Shown here: positions 45,040-55,927 of the stretch, piece by piece
Layout: the number at the start of each line of letters is the position of its first letter
How positions within the stretch are numbered: position 1 is the stretch's first letter
Assembly (NCBI GenBank): GCA_002412935.1
Contig: DHWA01000009.1
Location: 1 to 60,714 of the forward strand
Reading direction: 5' to 3'
Source of the DNA: Patescibacteria group bacterium UBA5194
GTDB lineage: Bacteria > Patescibacteriota > Gracilibacteria > BD1-5 > UBA6164
Length of the DNA stretch: 60,714 nt
Translations under genes and position numbers: made by a program
Notes under the pieces: generated by a model
Database searches by the model: none
The model's input: the letters and a program-made list of their open reading frames with translations, nothing else
Told to the model about the DNA's origin: nothing

Positions 45040-45895
45040 ATTTATTTACCTCTTGTAATAAATATTTTGTACTAATGTATACAGTATCTGAATAAGTAGT
45101 TAAAGTAAATTTAATATTATCAGTATAATTATAAATTTTATTTAAATCAAATTTTTGTAAAAATGTTTTAATATTTAAAGTAACAGGACTATCATGCGAT
45201 ACTAATGATATAAGTTCCTGATCTCAAGATTTTTTACACATTTTTTTTCATTCTTCATTTAAAATAAAAGTAGCTTGATCAATTTCATCAATAATTTTAC
45301 CTATCAAAACGAAGGGTCTTCTATTAGCTGGGTAGTTTGATTCTAATACTCTTGATAATATCTCTCTATTTTGTTTTTCTCTTAATTTTTCTCTTAATTC
45401 ATCTTCCAATAATTTATCACCTGTTTTTTCACTAGGATCAGATTCCAAAACTCAAGTAGTTAATTCTCTAGTTTCACCAATAATATTTGGTAATTTATCA
45501 ACCATAAAAGGAGTTTTCAAATTTATATAAAGTGCATTAAAAACTAATTCTTTAAATTCATAAGGTTTAATATTATTTTGAGCCAAATATTTTTTTATAT
45601 CATTTATTTCCTTACCTTCTTTTGTTTTAAAAAATATATTAGAACCTAATATATACATAGTAAATCAATATTCTCTTCAAACATCTATATCATCTCACTC
45701 CCTTTTTTTAAGTAATTCAGCAAAAGTACTAAAAGCCTTAATTGATGGAATATATAAATTTTCTCATAATTTAATCTTATCAAACTCAATTTCTTTCTTA
45801 AACTCATCTATACTCATTTCTCATATAGTTCAATAATACCCTTTCATACTTTCTAAATGTTCTTCAGAAACTTCTGGTTTTTTGTAAGTATTCAT
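45023..45895 (-). CDS. Hypothetical protein
   Basis: 290 residues, not recognised. It begins MNTYKKPEVSEEHLESMKGY; soluble and charged, with a Lys/Glu-rich coiled region (LLEDELREKLREKQNREIL, residues about 155-175). No catalytic motif is evident. Its 3' end overlaps the RNA methyltransferase gene by 17 bases in opposite direction; a bidirectional terminator separates it from the U32 gene, so it is transcribed alone. Confidence 0.75.
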
Positions 45896-45950
45896 ATAAA
45901 ATATGATTATAAAATTAAAATATATTCTATATAATATATATACAAACAAT

Positions 45951-45977
45951 AAAAAGTCAAAAATAATTTGACTTTTT
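45951..45977. terminator. Bidirectional intrinsic terminator
   Basis: AAAAAGTCAAA pairs with TTTGACTTTTT around AATAA, 26 bases beyond the U32 gene stop; T runs on both strands. Confidence 0.75.
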
Positions 45978-46002
45978 ATCTAAATACTGATTAATAATGT
46001 AA

Positions 46003-47082
46003 TTACACACTAATAAAAGGAGAAAAAACAAGTCTATTATTATCTTCTTTTATAAATTCTATATCTAGATAATCTAGATTTATCTCGCTTCTATATCATG
46101 CATTTCATCTTTGAATTATATTATATCAAACTGTTTTTAAATCATAAAATATATCATATCTATTACAAGTTCTAGGACATATATCATCAGTAGCATAATA
46201 TCCTCTAGCAGGATTTTCAACTGCACTAGTATCACAAAGTCTACCAGTAAAAATTATTGCCCAAGGATAGTATAAATCAATACCTATTTGTCATTCCGGA
46301 TTTAGTCCGGAATCTTTATAAAGACCTTCCCTTCTTTCCATATAATCCAAAGCAACTCTTTGTATATTGAATTTTTTCAAGAAACTTTGATAGATATCCA
46401 AATCTTTTTCACTTGAATTATAAAATTTTAATTGCCATTTTACTATTTCATCTTTAAGTATTTTCTTTTCTTGCTCAGTTTTATTTTTTATAAGTTCTCA
46501 ACTTGGATGAACATCATATCAATAAGTATCAATAAGTGGAGTTTTTAAAAGTTTATGAATTATTCTACCAAATATTGGTTTTAAGTTTGTATATTTTTTA
46601 TTTAATAGATTCAAAACTCAAAAATCATTTACAACGACTTCTATTGGGTTTTTAATTGAAAGATTATTTAGATAATCTAAACTTTCTTCTAGATATTTCA
46701 TCATTGTATTTCACACATAAGGAGTAACTAAAGTAAAAGTTCTCACTTTGTGTGGAGGATAATTTTTATTAAAAGTTTTAAATTCTTCAATTGCTTTTTC
46801 AAGTTCATTTTTATGAGGAACTAAGTATTCACAATTATCACTTCCATAATAAATCCCCTCAATTTTATTAAATGCATCTTGTCATAATTTCCTTTTTATT
46901 TCTCTTATAGAAACAAAATTCACTTCATACTGAGGACTCATAGTAGTAGCCAACTCTCAAGGATAATTTTCTTGAATAAAGTTAGCAATTTCTCTATCTT
47001 CTTTTCACATTGATAATAAAAATCATTCATTTAATAATTTAAAATATTCTAAATTAGTTCAAATGTGTATAAAAAGTTGCAT
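46003..47082 (-). CDS. U32 peptidase-like protein (UbiU/UbiV/YhbU-type)
   Basis: 359 residues. The first half is variable; the C-terminal half has PIEVVVNDFGVLNLL, ARGYYATDDICPRTCNRYDI and QRGNAGYRSEI. The Cys cluster and the IEVVVND motif resemble U32 family proteins, which are linked to RNA modification and ubiquinone hydroxylation. Family assignment is moderate. A palindromic element at 46289-46314 is read in frame as KDSGLNPEGQ, before DLYYPW. It ends at a terminator and is upstream of nothing on its strand. The start MQLFIHIGTNL lies just after a composite element. Confidence 0.72.
46289..46314. repeat. Short palindromic element inside the U32-like gene
   Basis: TGTCATTCCGGATTTAGTCC followed by GGAATC, read in the minus frame as DSGLNPEGQ; no stop is introduced. 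Confidence 0.9.
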
Positions 47083-47105
47083 AAAAATGTATATTAAAAA
47101 TTAAT

Positions 47106-47256
47106 TGTCATTCCCGAGAAGTCGGGAATCTTCCTTATATTGAAACTATCTTTTTACATCTTTAGCATCTGTTATACATCAATCATCGTTTTTAAATACA
47201 AAGTAGAACCCCGTGTCAAGCACGAGGATGACAATAAAAAAAGCACGAGGATGACA
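47106..47256. repeat. Composite palindromic element (copy A), intergenic
   Basis: The left arm TGTCATTCCCGAGAAGTCGG and GAATC, then a spacer with TTATATTGAAACTA and TACAAAGTAGA, then a right arm ending CACGAGGATGACA; the last 15 bases are repeated once more. The core ATTCCC-N8-GGGAAT matches the shape of the Neisseria dRS3 repeat. The spacer sequence is shared with copy B. Confidence 0.85.
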
Positions 47257-47262
47257 AAGTCT

Positions 47263-48903
47263 TTAGTCTTTTATCTCAAATCTAGAAAATAAATTTTCTC
47301 ATTTTTCTTTTATGAAAAATATTGGGAAATCTACCAATAATTTTTCAAATTCTCAATTTTCAAGTCTATTTTTATAATCTAGAAGTCATAATTTAACAAA
47401 CATTTCATTCATTTTCACAGGAAAAAATGTATATAAAGCAAGTCAAACTATTCTTAATCATTCAGCCAAAGTATATAAAACATTTCTAATTTCTTCTTGT
47501 TTATCATCATCTTTTATCATTTGCCAAGGTTGTTTTATATCTGCAAATTTATTTAATTTATCTAAAAAAGAAAAAGTTATATCGAGACAAGATTTTAAAT
47601 CATATTTATTTATACTATTTTGAAATTTTTCCAAATAATCAAGTATAGTAGGTTTTCATTTCAAAAAACCAACCAAATCTTCATCAATCGAAAACAAACT
47701 ATCTTCTGTCAAAAATTCATCTACTTGTCAATACAATTTTCAAGTTTCATTTTGTAATTTTAAACTTAAAACAACAACTCTATTTACTAAATTACCTAAA
47801 TTATTAGCTAATTTTGCATTGTAAGTTAAAATTGCTTGTTTCTCATCAAAATCACCATCTTGTCATATATTGAAACTTGATAATAAATAAAGAGTTAATA
47901 AATCTTTACTATATTTTTTACTAAATTCTACTGGATCTATAGCATTACCAAGTGATTTTGAAATTTTTTGTCAATTTACAGTAAAAAATCAAGTTGTGAG
48001 AATTTGCTTTGGCATTTCATATCAAGCTGATTTAAGCATCGCTGGCCAATAAATCGCATGAAATCTAATTATATCTTTACCAACTATATGTAAATCTGCT
48101 GGCCAGAAATCTTCTTGTCAATTTTGACATACAGTTATATAATTAAAAAGAGCATCATACCAAACATAAGCAACTTGTTCTTCATCAAATGGAAGATGAA
48201 TACCAAATTTATTTGTTTCTCTACTTATAGAAAAATCATCTAGTCACCTCTCTACAAAAGCTATAACTTCATTAAATCTATCATTTGGGACTACAAACTC
48301 TGGATTTTTTTTATATAACTCTTCTATATATTTTTGATAATTTGATAATTTGAAAAAATAATTTTTTTCTTTCAAAATTTGAGGCTCAGTCAGATGATCA
48401 GGACATACTTTTATTATATTATCGCTAATCACAACATCTTTTGAAACTGGAAAAGTTTTATTTGTTGTTTTATTTAGATAAACTAAATCATCATCTTTTT
48501 TAAAAGCTTCACAACCTACACAATACATCCCTTCATAAACTCATTCATAGATATCTCCATTATCATATGATTTCTGTAATACTTCTCTAACAAACTTATG
48601 ATGTCTATCTTCTGTTGTTCTTATAAAATCAGTATATTGGATTCATAATCCATCCCAAACTGCTTTATGCTTTGAAGCCATAATATCAAGATATGACATT
48701 ATATCCATACCTTGTTCTTCTGCTTTTAAAACAGCTTTCTGACTATTTTCATCAACTCAAGTACTAAATTTTACTTTTTTACCAGTTATCTTTTGATATC
48801 TGGCTATACAATCAGCAATTATAGAACTATAACTATGTCCTATATGAGGAATCCCATTTGTATAATAAATAGGGGTTGTTATAAAAAAATTATTTTTTGC
48901 CAT
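47263..48903 (-). CDS. metG: Methionyl-tRNA synthetase
   Basis: 546 residues. It has FFITTPIYYTNGIPHIGHSY (HIGH), YCVGCEAF and VCPDH with the zinc-site Cys, NYFFKLSNYQKYIEEL, and the KMSKS equivalent GQKISKSLGN. The anticodon-binding C-terminal domain is helical and lacks the tRNA-binding EMAP extension. The ATG at 48901-48903 is preferred because family proteins start just before FITTP; longer in-frame starts run into a palindromic element. It ends 6 bases before copy A. Confidence 0.95.
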
Positions 48904-48948
48904 ATTATTTTTATTCATTAAAAGATTAGTTGTTATTTTTTTTAGATT

Positions 48949-49064
48949 TGTCATTCCCTTGAAGAAGGGAATCTTCTTTATATTGTAACTATTTTCTAGT
49001 ATCTAAATATCATTCATTATTGTTTAATACAAAGTAGATTATCTGGTCAAGCCAGATAATGACA
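48949..49064. repeat. Composite palindromic element (copy B), intergenic
   Basis: TGTCATTCCCTTGAAGAAGG and GAATC, spacer with TTATATTGTAACTA and TTTAATACAAAGTAGATT, right arm ending GATAATGACA. It shares spacer and ends with copy A, which shows a mobile or spreading element of about 116 bp rather than two unrelated hairpins. Confidence 0.85.
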
Positions 49065-49086
49065 GACTATTTTATATTTTAAAAAA

Positions 49087-50115
49087 TTACCTAAAAAATT
49101 TATTCCATATGAATTTTATTGCAATATTGATAGCATTACTTGATCGTTGTCCTTTTGACATACTATAAGCTGTATACTTGATATTAACAGGAACTTCCAT
49201 AAAATTAATCCTTTTTGTTGCTATTATATCCATCATTTCTGAAGCATAAGTCATATCATCAATTGTTAATCTTATATCATTAATTATTTTTGTTCTAAAA
49301 ACTCTATATCAATTATGACTATCAGTTAATCTTATATTACTAATAAAAAAAGTAAATAAAATTCATAGTTTTAGAATTATTTTTCTAACTATTCAAACAT
49401 TTGTGTTAGTTTTTGTTATAAATCTAGATCATAAAACTACATCAATATTTTTATTTTTATTCAAAATCTTAATAAACTTATCCAAATCCGATATATCATG
49501 TTGTCAATCAGCATCAAATGTACATACATAATCAGTTCTACCAAATCTTCTTATATACTCAAATCAAGTTTCCAAAGCGGCTCATCATCATCTATTTTTT
49601 AAATGATTCAATAATATTATCTTATCTTTATATGATTCTAAAATATTTCTTGAATTATCGGTTGATCAATCATTTATTACCAAGACTTTTTCATATCATT
49701 TATCAAAAATCTTATCAATCGTATCTTTTAAAACCTTTTCTTCATTGTATACTCTAACTAAAAATAGCATTTCAGAGTGGATCTTTTCCTTTGAACTGTT
49801 TTGTATAGCCATTTCTCTTATAAATTTTGTAAGATCATCCCTATTGTCTTCTACTTTTTTTAAAAGTAATAATACAAAATAAAGAAGAAATATTATCGAT
49901 CCATAAACAAGCAAATCAGCTCATCTTTGTAATCAAAATATACCTCAAACATAATTTAAAACTCCTGGGAAAAATGAAAAAGTGAGAAGTCAGATTCAAA
50001 CACATAAAAATACTAAAAAATGAACAGCATTGAATTTTTCTTTTTTAGCAATGTCTAATGAAATTATAAAAATTACAATTCATGAAATTACAAAAAAAAC
50101 TTGTAGTAAACTCAT
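49087..50115 (-). CDS. DUF2304-GT2 glycosyltransferase
   Basis: 342 residues. The N-terminal ~125 residues with three membrane segments resemble DUF2304 (GADLLVYGSIIFLLYFVLLLL and a charged loop). The C-terminal family 2 glycosyltransferase has LVRVYNEEKVLKD, INDGSTDN, DADGQHD (DXD) and ENSHNGYRVFR-like SHNGYRVFR. Such enzymes add a sugar to a polyprenyl phosphate or surface glycan. One CGA codon is used (GQ-x-SS, 49144-49146), the only CGA I found in a coding frame. It is downstream of secD by about 21 bases and probably co-transcribed. Confidence 0.85.
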
Positions 50116-50136
50116 TTTTTTTTGAGTTAAGAGTTA

Positions 50137-51858
50137 TTAAACTTTCCCTATAAAATTTTCTTGACTTACTTTTGATTTCGATGCTGCAACAATAAATACT
50201 TTACTGATATATAAAACTGTAAATAAACTTACAATCAATCAAATTCAAAGCATTAATCAGAATCATTTAATCATATTTATACCAAAAACAAAAAGTATCA
50301 AAGCAGTTAATAATCAAGTTATATGAGTATCAAAAATTGCAGAAAAAGATTTTTTAAATCATACTTCTAATGCTTCTTTTAAATGTTTTCAATTTCTTAA
50401 CTCATCTTTAGTTCTCTCAAATATAAGGATATTGGCATCTATTGCCATACCAATTGATAATATAAGTCAGGCTATAGAAGCTAAAGTAAGAACAGTTTGA
50501 AATATTTTAACTAAAAATAATAATAAAATAACATATACAAATAAAGCTAAAGATGCCATAACTCAACCAAGTCTATAAACAAAAATCAAAAATACAAAGA
50601 TTAATAAAAATCAAATTAATCAAGATGTAAAAAGTTTATTTAATGAATTTAATCATAATCTAGAATCAATAGTTCTTTCTGATGTTAAATAAATCGGAGC
50701 TGGGACTACTCAAGTATTGATATCTTGAGATAAAGTCTTTGCTTCTTCTGTAGTATAATCTCAAGTAATTACTGCTTTTCAAGTTAAAATAGGCTCGTTT
50801 ACACGAGGAGCAGTAAGTAGATGTCCTCATACAAATATAGCAATTTGTTGTCAACTTAATCTACTAGTTAGTTCTCAAAAAATCTTTGCTCATTCTGTAT
50901 TGAATGTAAGTTCTATCATAGGTTGAAACAAATCATTATATTGTACTGCTGAATTAACAAAGTACTCATCGTTTAATATTCTTCAATCTTTATCTTTAGC
51001 TGACATCCATTCACTTGGACTCTTTGTCAAAAATACATAATTAAAAGCATATACACTTCAAGTAGCTGTACTTCAAGATAAAGTTTGTCCTGAAGATGAA
51101 TTAGATTTTCATAAGAAATCAAGTACATAATATCATTCCATTCAATTTGTTTGTTGAAGTTCTCCACCATCTAAACTTACAGAAGTCTTTCAAGTTCATG
51201 ATATTATATCATCAAAAATTCAATTTTTTATATTATCATAATCAACTGAAAAATAAGATTGTAATTGATCTTTAGTTCATGAAAAAGTTCCGAAATCCAC
51301 ATTTTCATAATTATCTCTATACTTTTGAGCTACAGGAGTAAAACCATCTTTAGTAGTTTTTAATTCAGCAATTATTGTTCTTGCTAAATCTTTTCTTTCT
51401 TTTTTATCTTCATCTGTTATAACTTTTCTATTTTCTTTAAATTCTATTTTTACTACTTTTCATATAGTTTCTTTTGCTTTTTTTATATTTTGTTCATTTT
51501 CAAAACTACTATTTCATTTTAGAGGAATTTGAACAATTATATGTTGTTCAGATCAATAATTAGCTGAAGTTATAACTGAGTCATTGATTTTCAATTTTTC
51601 AACTCTCTTATCTATAATTGATTTTAATCATTCTATAATTGATTTTTCTTTTTGTTTATCATAATCTTTTGCTTTTTTAGCTTCATCCAAAATAATCTTG
51701 TAATCAAGTTCTATTCATCATTGTAAATCAAGCCCTAGTTTATAATCTTTTGTAGTAATAAAATTGATATTATAAGTACTCCATGGAAATATATAAGCAA
51801 ATGCACCTACAGATAAAAATATTATTATAAATAATTTTAAAACCAAATTTCTATTCAT
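50137..51858 (-). CDS. secD: Protein translocase subunit SecD
   Basis: 573 residues. Signature LGLDLQGGIELDY after the first membrane segment, periplasmic P1 domain, then FVGGHLLTAPRVNEPI and a membrane part with SIGMAIDANILIFERTKDEL and HITGLLTALILFVFG. It uses the proton gradient to finish export through SecYEG. secF does not follow; the next gene on the strand is a glycosyltransferase. The start MNRNLVLKLFIII is the natural one. Confidence 0.95.
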
Positions 51859-52014
51859 AAATAAGGATAATTAATAATAAAAAAACAAATTGATAACTAC
51901 TATAATAGGTATCAATTATTATTACATAATTTATAATCTTTTTGTATAAAAAGTAAAGAAAAAATTAAAAATTAATTAGAATTTGGGCATTTTAAAGTTA
52001 TCAGTTTAAAAAAC

Positions 52015-52144
52015 TGTCATTCCCGTGAAGACGGGAATCTACATTGTATTGTTCTAGAATATCAAAATTATATCCTGAACTATTAAATTATATTGATATT
52101 AAAGCAGTTATATAATGAAGATTCCCGTCTTCACGGGAATGACA
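52015..52144. repeat. Composite palindromic element (copy C), intergenic
   Basis: TGTCATTCCCGTGAAGACGG and GAATC, an AT-rich spacer, and GATTCCCGTCTTCACGGGAA with TGACA. The two outer units are inverted copies of one another, 130 bp end to end. It fills the otherwise empty 310-base gap between secD and yidD. Its spacer differs from copies A and B. Confidence 0.85.
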
Positions 52145-52168
52145 AAATATAATATTCCACACATTTCT

Positions 52169-52426
52169 TTATTCTTTTTTCTTCTCTACCGGATCATAAC
52201 TTCACTTTGACCAAGGCATACATCTCATTATTCTTCAAGTTCATTTAATCGTTCAAACAATGGCTCATTTTTTTTCTATTGCTTCAATCATATATTCACT
52301 ACAAGTTGGAATATGTTTACAATATGGAGTTTTATCTAATCACCTAGCCCAAAAACTATGATCGGGAGAAAATATCTTTTGATAAATTTTTACTAATTTG
52401 ATTAAGGATTTTTGAATTAAATTCAT
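52169..52426 (-). CDS. yidD: Membrane protein insertion efficiency factor YidD
   Basis: 85 residues. The family block is TPYCKHIPTCSEYMIEAIE followed by GRIMRCMPWSKGSYDPV, with the three conserved Cys. It helps YidC insert proteins into the membrane. The protein is normal in length and ends with a Lys/Glu tail. yidC and rnpA are not beside it, though secD is the next export gene downstream across the repeat. Confidence 0.95.
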
Positions 52427-52481
52427 AAAATGATGTTTAATATTAAAATATATATAAATAATAAGTTTCCATTCTTTTAAA

Positions 52482-53282
52482 CTACTTAGATTTTCTGTAC
52501 AATATACTCCCAAAAAAACTTAATATAAGAAATAAAACAATACTAGAAGAACTTGAAGTTCACAATAAATGAGAAACAAAAAGCCCTATAATAACTGATA
52601 ATAAAGAAAAGATAACTGATAAAATAAAAACTGATTTTATACTATTTCAAAGTATTTTTCATATATTTGCGGGAATAACTAAAAAGGCTCAAATAAGCAA
52701 AATTCAAAATATTTTTATACTAACTCATATAAATAAAGATAAAAATAATAAAAATATCAAATTGTATAAATTTATTTTTAATCATCTTGTTCTGGCTATA
52801 TCTTCATTAATTATTATAGCTAAAAAATTCTTTCAAAAATAAAAAAATAATATATATAAAATAAAAAGTAATACAGTAATTATGTATATATCTATATTAG
52901 ATATAAATAAAATACTTCAAAATAAAAAATTATTTATATCAAGAGTTAGATTTTGTAAAAATCATATAACAAATATTCATAAAGCCATTCAAGACTGAGA
53001 AATTATTTCTTTTGTTGATTCTTTTGTTACAAATTTTGTACTTTCAACTAAATAAATTAATAAACTTCAAATTATTCAAAATAAAAAAGCAAAAAAATAA
53101 TAGTTTCAAGAAAAAAATAATGAAGTGGCGATTCATAAAAATAGAAAATTTGATATAGAATGTGTTATATTTGCTTCTTTTCTCATTACGATAAAAACTC
53201 CTATTATCCCTGAAATAAGAGATATAAGAATTCATCAAATAAGTGCTTTCTGAAAAAAACTGTATTTTAATATTTCTAACAT
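52482..53282 (-). CDS. znuB: Zinc ABC transporter permease (ZnuB family)
   Basis: 266 residues with eight predicted membrane segments. Family motifs are FIVMRKEANITHSISNF (the conserved D/E-x-x-x-H region near TM2) and IGAFLVIPANIGKILGNS, then LGTSSSSIVLF. It starts 11 bases after the stop of the ATPase gene, completing an uptake operon for zinc or a similar divalent metal. Confidence 0.92.
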
Positions 53283-53293
53283 TTTAAAAATAA

Positions 53294-54013
53294 TTAATGA
53301 ATATGCTTATTATGATGAGTATGTTCATAAGGTAATACATAATCTCAAAAAATCTTTTTTACTTCTATATTATCATTTATTTCTTTTGGGGTTCAATGAC
53401 AACAAAAATTATCTTTATGTAGACAGACCACTTTATCTGAATTTTTGTAAACTAAATTAATATTGTGAGAAATAAGTATAATAGATATATGTGGAAAAAT
53501 CTTTTTTATATCTCCAACCAATTCATAAAAAATATCTTCTCAAATTATATCAATTCAAGAAGTAGGTTCATCAAGAAGTATGATATCTGGTTTTGAAATT
53601 AAAGCAGAAATAATAAGAACTTTTTGTAATTCCCCACCACTCAATGCTGATATATTTTTATCTATCAATTTTTCAGAATCAAATTTCTTAAAATATCACA
53701 AAAGCTCTTTTTGGTTAATTTTATCATTATAAATCTGAATAAACTCATTAACTCTTATAGGAAAAGTTTTATCTATATCAATTTTTTGTGGAACATAAGA
53801 AAGTCTTTTATAATTCCTTTTTATTTTTCATAAACTATTTTTATAAATTCAAGCAATTACTTTTAGTAAAGTAGTTTTTCAACTTCAATTAACTCCTATT
53901 ATACTCATAACTTCTCACTTACTAAGTCCAAAATTTATATCTTTTAAGATATAAGTTTTTTTATTATCAAAAGAAATTCAAACATCATTTAATTCTAAAA
54001 TCTGATTATTCAT
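53294..54013 (-). CDS. znuC: Zinc ABC transporter ATP-binding protein (ZnuC family)
   Basis: 239 residues. Walker A IIGVNGSGKTTLLK, Q-loop SYVPQKIDID, signature LSGGELQKVLI, Walker B IILLDEPTSGID and the H-loop ISHNI are clear. The C-terminus is rich in His (EHTHHNKHIH), as is common in zinc and manganese systems. Its start codon overlaps the end of the binding-protein gene by 8 bases, indicating translational coupling. Confidence 0.94.
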
Positions 54014-54932
54014 ATATGCTTTTAAGATTATTTAAATTAATTTTAAGATTATTTATATATCAATCTTTTGATATATCTTGTCATATAGGATCAAGGATTA
54101 AGATTTTTAAATCAAATTCTTCTGCAAATTTCTGTAAATTTGAATCATTAAATTGTGGTTCTTTAAATACGGTTTTTATATTTAATAATTTAATTTTATC
54201 TTGCAATTTTTTCATATCATTTGAACTTAAATCACTTAAAACACTAGGTTTAAAAACAAGTTTTTTTTCATTATCAATATTTAAATCATTAAATAAATAA
54301 TTATAAGCATCATGAAAAACTATAAATTCTTTTTGTTTTTTTAACGCAATATCATTTTGAAATCATTGTATTAATTTATCTAATTCTAAAACAAAATTAT
54401 TATAATTTTTAACAAATATATCTTTTTTTTCTGGTTTTAAAGAAACCAATTTATCTTTGATTTTAGATGCAATAAATTTTGTGTTTTTTATTCCTAACCA
54501 TATATGAGGATCTTTTTGATATTGATTCTCTTTCTGCAATTCTTCTTCGTTATGTTGTTCATCATCATCTATTCAATTAATCAAATCTATTCAAGATGAT
54601 AAAATTAAATTATCTTTATTTCAAATTATATTTTGTAAAAATCAATCTATATGTTCAAGTCATATCCATATAATCAAGTTTGAATTCTCTATATCTACTA
54701 CTTGATTTGATTTTAAGTCAAAATTATGTGGACTTACTCAAGCTGGTACGATACTTTGTACATCAACAAAATCTCATCATATATAGTTTACTATAGAAGC
54801 TATTGGAACTATAGAAGCAGAAATTTTTATTTTGTCATTTTCTATTTTTACACCTTTTTCATTGACAGAATTATTTCAAGCACAAGAAAAAAATAAAAAT
54901 ACACTTAATAATAAAATAATTATTTTTTTCAT
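54006..54932 (-). CDS. znuA: Zinc-binding lipoprotein of an ABC importer (ZnuA family)
   Basis: 308 residues. The signal peptide ends in a lipobox (LFLFFSCAG), which gives a lipid-anchored binding protein. Metal ligands are seen in GVSPHNFDL, DPHIWLG, FHDAYNYLF and DPIGQD (His, His, His, Asp). Between the first two ligands lies a Glu/His-rich loop (DDDEQHNEEEL) like the acidic loop of zinc-binding ZnuA. It precedes znuC with an 8-base overlap and follows the Fur-family gene by 24 bases. Confidence 0.93.
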
Positions 54933-54956
54933 ATAAATACAAAACAATAAAATAAA

Positions 54957-55352
54957 CTATTTACAACTTTTACAAACTCATAAAACTCATATACTATGTT
55001 CACTAATACTAAATCAAAGTTCATCAGCTTTTTCAAATATATTTTTACATATACTTTCAGAATCAAAATTTATTATAGAATTACATTTTTTACACTTCAT
55101 ATGCTCATGAGAACAATTATCATCATTTATTTCATAAGTTTCAATTTTGTTTCATATATTAATTCTTCTTATAATTCAATTATCCAAAAATAAATTAATA
55201 GTTCTAAAAATACTAGCTCTTCCTATATAATCAAACTTTGTAATTAAATCATTTGCATTAAATAAATGATTATCTTGTATATAATCAAATATACCTAACC
55301 TTTCCTTTGTTACCCTACATCAATTTTCTTTAAGTATTTTTTCTAATTTCAT
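54957..55352 (-). CDS. zur: Fur family metal regulator, probably Zur
   Basis: 131 residues. Winged-helix part: ENGCRVTKERLGIFDYI, FDYIGRASIFRTINLFLDNG; the metal part has HEHMKCKKCNS and the C-terminal VCKSCK, giving the two CxxC pairs of the structural zinc site. Its place as the first gene of the zinc-uptake operon supports Zur rather than Fur. Regulation of its own operon is likely; an 18 bp perfect palindrome lies upstream (55417-55434). Confidence 0.88.
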
Positions 55353-55383
55353 AATTTGAGACTTAGTATCAATAATAAATAAT

Positions 55384-55389
55384 ATTATA
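55384..55389 (-). promoter_or_regulatory. Probable -10 box of the zur-znu operon
   Basis: TATAAT on the minus strand, 32 bases before the zur start. A weak TTATTG stands 17 bases further upstream. Confidence 0.45.
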
Positions 55390-55416
55390 TTGATTTTTTT
55401 TTCAAGTCAATAAAAA

Positions 55417-55434
55417 CTCTTATTATAATAAGAG
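55417..55434. promoter_or_regulatory. Candidate Zur operator, perfect 18 bp palindrome
   Basis: CTCTTATTATAATAAGAG is fully self-complementary and sits between the divergent zur and PepSY genes. Its centre contains TATAAT on the plus strand, so it overlaps a possible -10 of the PepSY gene. The symmetry and place suit a Fur-family dimer site. Confidence 0.5.
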
Positions 55435-55466
55435 AAAATAGAATGTGAAATTTTAATAGAAATTAC

Positions 55467-55838
55467 ATGAATTCTTATCAAAGAGATAACAATGATAGAT
55501 GATATGAACAAGATTGAAGAGAAAATTTTGAAAATTGTAGCTGAGAAAAATTTTCAAGTTACAAAAATGATTTTAGAAACAAAACAATTATAGAAAACAA
55601 GATTAGCTTACCTTTAAATGCTATAAGTATTGCTGATGCTTCAAAGATAGCTACAGCAACTATTCCATGATCAAAGATAACACAAGCATATTTAGAAAGT
55701 GAAGAATGAATTTTAAATTATTCTTTTATATTGGATAATAAAACTGAAGTAAAAGTTGATGCAATAAATTGAAAAATAGTTACTGATAAAAATAATGAAA
55801 TTGAAAGTAATTCAGGTACTTGAATTACTACTAAATAA
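55467..55838 (+). CDS. PepSY domain protein
   Basis: 123 residues. The N-terminal 45 residues are polar and low in complexity (NSYQRDNNDRGYEQDGREN). The rest is a PepSY-type domain (SIADASKIATATIPGSKITQAYLESEEG, LDNKTEVKVDAINGKIV), which often occurs in peptidase inhibitors or redox-linked membrane proteins. There is no signal peptide in this reading, so the export status is open. Divergent from zur, which suggests metal-linked control. Confidence 0.8.
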
Positions 55839-55891
55839 ATAAATTTTAATTTGATTAATTACTCATCATTATTATACTAATAACACAATAG

Positions 55892-55910
55892 TTTACTTAT
55901 TTTAAGTAAA
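55892..55910. promoter_or_regulatory. Inverted repeat upstream of the PAP2 gene
   Basis: TTTACTTA and TAAGTAAA with a 3-base gap, 18 bases before the start codon. It may be an operator or an mRNA hairpin; no T run follows. Confidence 0.35.
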
Positions 55911-55927
55911 ATAATATTATATGTTTT

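Noticed and set aside
48904..48954. Longer metG N-terminus starting in the palindromic element
   Set aside because: In frame, but family proteins begin right before FITTPIYY; the extra residues would be repeat-derived.
47106..52144. CRISPR array from the repeated palindromes
   Set aside because: Repeats are irregularly spaced over kilobases, vary in sequence, and no cas gene is present.
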